8,376 nucleotides of DNA from QHXQ01 sp036389375 (GTDB taxonomy: Bacteria; Acidobacteriota; Blastocatellia; Pyrinomonadales; Pyrinomonadaceae), in contig DASVQA010000241.1 of NCBI GenBank assembly GCA_036389375.1, forward strand, positions 1 through 8,376, given 5' to 3'. Of this stretch, positions 6,400-8,376 are shown one piece after another (position 1 is the stretch's first letter; each line of letters begins with the position of its first letter). The translations under genes were made by a program, and so were the position numbers. A model generated the notes under the pieces. The model saw only the letters and a list, made by a program, of their open reading frames with translations. It ran no database searches and was not told where the DNA came from.

Positions 6400-8376
6400 A
6401 TGCCGCGTAATCACCTGCTGGCCGGTCTGTTCTGTCTCGCCTGCGCTGTTCAATCCGGCGTCGCGCAGACGCAGACGCCTGTGCCCGCCGACGACGAAGT
6501 GCTGCGCGTACGCTCTGTGCTCGTGCAGACGGACGTGCGCGTCTACGACCGCAAGGGTCGCTTCGTGGATAATCTCAAACGCGAAGATTTCGAGTTAACC
6601 GTTGACGGCACGCCGCTGCCCGTCGCCTTCCTCGAACTCGTGCAGGCGGGCAGCGCAACGGAGGCCGCCCAACTGGCGGCAGCGCGCACGGGCAAATCCA
6701 GCGCCGCCGCCACGCCGCCGCCGAGTCGCGTCCTGCCTGAGACGCGCGGGCGCACCACGCTTTTCTTCATTGACGATCTGCATCTTGAGCCGGACAGCCT
6801 TGTGCGCGCACGCAAGGCCGTGCTGAGTTTCGTCGAACATGAAATGGGCGAGAACGATCAGGCCGCCGTCTTCTCGACCTCCAATCAGCCTGGCTTTCTG
6901 CAACAGGTGACGGACAACAAGGCCGTGCTGCGCGCGGCGCTCGCACGGCTCGCTTACCGGCACGGCGCTGTGCGCGATCCGGGTCGCCCGCCGATGACCG
7001 ACTACGAGGCTTACGCCATCGATCAGAACGACCGCGACATGGTCAGCTATTTCGTCACCATGACGCTCGCCAGCGATCCCATGTTTGCGCGCAACCCCGA
7101 CAAGGTGGGCGCTGAAGTGTACGTCCGGCAACGCGCTACGCAGCTTGTCGCGCAGTCGGCTTCGCTGTCGAACGCGACGCTCGCGGCGCTGCGCAGTTTC
7201 GTCGCCTCGCTGGCGGACGCGCCCGGCCAGAAATTGGCCTTCTTCATCTCCGACGGCTTCATGCTCGATGAGCACAACTCGGACGCCTTCACCCGCCTGC
7301 GCCGCGTCACCGATACGGCCGCCCGCGCGGGCGTCATCTTCTACACGCTCGACGCGCGCGGGCTTGAGGTCGGGCTGCCCGATGCGGCGAGCGATGCGCC
7401 CGCCGATCCGTTCGGCACACACGCGCGCGCCGGCTTCAGCCAGTCGCTGCAACGGCAGGACGCGCTCAACGCCATCGCCGTTGACACGGGCGGGCGCGCG
7501 CTGCGCAACACCAACGCGCTCGACGCGGCGCTCACCTCCGTCGTCGCAGAGACGGCGCGTTACTATCTGATCGCGTGGCAACCTGCGGGCGGCGACGAGT
7601 CGAAAGGCAAGTTCAAACGGCTGCGCGTGCGGATTAAAGATCACCCGGAGCTAACGCTGCGCGTGCGTCAGGGCTTCTTCGATCCGGCAACCGCTCAGCC
7701 TGCGCGCGCCAACAGCATCGTCAAGGCTAAGACGAACACGCCCCACGCCGCCGCCGGGTCGTCTGCGCCGAAGCCGGACGAACTCATCGCGGCGCTCAGC
7801 GCGAACAGCGCCGGGCAGAGTTTGCCCGTGGCGCTCTACGTCGGCTACTTGCGCTCTGGCGCGCAGGGCGCGCAGGCCACAGTCTCTTTGCAGATCGCGC
7901 GCGCGGAGTTGGCGCAGGGCGACGACGCAACGGCCGGAGGCATGGTCGAACTGGCCGGCCTGGTGCTCGATGCGGACGGGAAAGGCGTCGGTAGCTTCCG
8001 GCGGAAATTAACCGTGCCCGCCGACGCGCCGGCCGAGAGCGAGCCGGACGCACCCGCGCCGCCGCTCGGTTACAGCGGTCTCATTCCACTTGCGCCCGGT
8101 CTGTATCAGGTGCGCGTGGCGGCGCGCGACGTGCAGAGCGGCCGGACTGGCAGCGCGCTCGCGTGGCTTGAAATCCCCGACACCTCGCCCGGCCACTTCG
8201 CCTTGAGCAGCATCTTCATCGGCACGCCCGACGATGCGCCGCGCGACCAAGCAGGCGAGGGGGCCGCGCCGGCCGGCATCCGCGTCAGCGCCGACCGGCG
8301 CTTCGCGCGTGACGCGCGACTGCGCTTCATGCTCTACGTCTATACCGCCGCGCACAACGCAGGCAGTGCGCCCGAC
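6400..8376 (+). CDS. Secreted VWFA-related domain protein of acidobacterial type (3' end outside window)
   Basis: The frame stays open from ATG 6400 to the window edge, 659 codons without a stop. Residues 1-22 form a signal peptide (MPRNHLLAGLFCLACAV, cleavage likely after SGVA), so the protein is exported. Residues about 30-70 hold a strand-rich lead-in typical of the acidobacterial VWFA-related family (VLVQTDVRVYDRKGRFVDNL, EDFELTVDG). The VWA fold follows: strand 1 LFFIDDLHL (121-129), DQAAVFSTS (146-154), QQVTDN (161-166), KLAFFISDGF (278-287), VIFYTLDARG (325-334), TGGRAL (376-381) and the family-typical ETARYYLIAW (384-393). The MIDAS sequence DxSxS is replaced by DDLHL, so standard metal binding is doubtful. 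After a spacer from about 410, a C-terminal module contains LGYSGLIPLAPGLYQVRVAARDVQSGRTGSA (about 557-587), an immunoglobulin-like strand pattern seen in long members of the family. The function is unknown; an adhesion or protein-binding role at the cell surface is only inferred. It is divergent from the POT gene. Confidence 0.9.
   Translation, partial: MPRNHLLAGLFCLACAVQSGVAQTQTPVPADDEVLRVRSVLVQTDVRVYDRKGRFVDNLKREDFELTVDGTPLPVAFLELVQAGSATEAAQLAAARTGKSSAAATPPPSRVLPETRGRTTLFFIDDLHLEPDSLVRARKAVLSFVEHEMGENDQAAVFSTSNQPGFLQQVTDNKAVLRAALARLAYRHGAVRDPGRPPMTDYEAYAIDQNDRDMVSYFVTMTLASDPMFARNPDKVGAEVYVRQRATQLVAQSASLSNATLAALRSFVASLADAPGQKLAFFISDGFMLDEHNSDAFTRLRRVTDTAARAGVIFYTLDARGLEVGLPDAASDAPADPFGTHARAGFSQSLQRQDALNAIAVDTGGRALRNTNALDAALTSVVAETARYYLIAWQPAGGDESKGKFKRLRVRIKDHPELTLRVRQGFFDPATAQPARANSIVKAKTNTPHAAAGSSAPKPDELIAALSANSAGQSLPVALYVGYLRSGAQGAQATVSLQIARAELAQGDDATAGGMVELAGLVLDADGKGVGSFRRKLTVPADAPAESEPDAPAPPLGYSGLIPLAPGLYQVRVAARDVQSGRTGSALAWLEIPDTSPGHFALSSIFIGTPDDAPRDQAGEGAAPAGIRVSADRRFARDARLRFMLYVYTAAHNAGSAPD

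Noticed and set aside
6421..6462. Lipoprotein signal in the VWFA protein (cysteines near the hydrophobic core)
   Set aside because: The cysteines at residues 12 and 15 are not preceded by a proper lipobox, and a standard cleavage site (SGVA-Q) follows.
6595..7644. 349-codon minus-strand open frame antisense to the VWFA gene
   Set aside because: The plus-strand frame has a signal peptide and family motifs throughout; the minus frame is Arg-rich, has no domain, and arises from the third-position GC bias.

Overview
The window looks like chromosome of an acidobacterium, probably of the Blastocatellia type. This rests on gene content rather than any marker gene: an Oar-like TonB-dependent receptor with an N-terminal carboxypeptidase-regulatory-like domain, a secreted protein of the acidobacterial VWFA-related family, and the tail of a protein that ends like the TPR-rich regulators and kinases common in that phylum. 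The DNA is GC-rich with strong third-position GC bias, which explains the many long open frames antisense to the real genes. I see no insertion sequence, CRISPR array, tRNA or rRNA.

Layout. A short 3' fragment of a plus-strand gene (3-128) converges on a large minus-strand gene (200-4225) encoding a 1341-residue outer-membrane TonB-dependent receptor. A strong intrinsic terminator for the receptor gene lies between them (hairpin 151-180, U-tract 144-150). A roughly 385-bp noncoding gap (4226-4610) separates the receptor from a second minus-strand gene (4611-6164), a 517-residue proton-coupled peptide transporter of the POT/PTR family. The gap holds two hairpins whose T-tracts face each other. 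One fits the end of the transporter transcript. The other (4467-4507) is oriented for a plus-strand transcript for which no protein gene is visible. A 235-bp divergent intergenic region (6165-6399) with an AT-rich promoter-like island leads to a plus-strand gene (6400-8376, cut by the window end) for a secreted VWFA-domain protein with an altered metal-binding motif.

How they may work together. The receptor (outer membrane) and the POT carrier (inner membrane) are adjacent and co-oriented, so they could serve successive steps of peptide uptake. A terminator-like hairpin between them argues against a simple operon, and the link is inference. The VWFA protein is divergently transcribed from the transporter and could share its control region; its function is unknown.

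I do not see a clear new multi-gene system. The most unusual item is the plus-strand terminator-like element without a visible gene, a possible small RNA located between the two membrane-transport genes.
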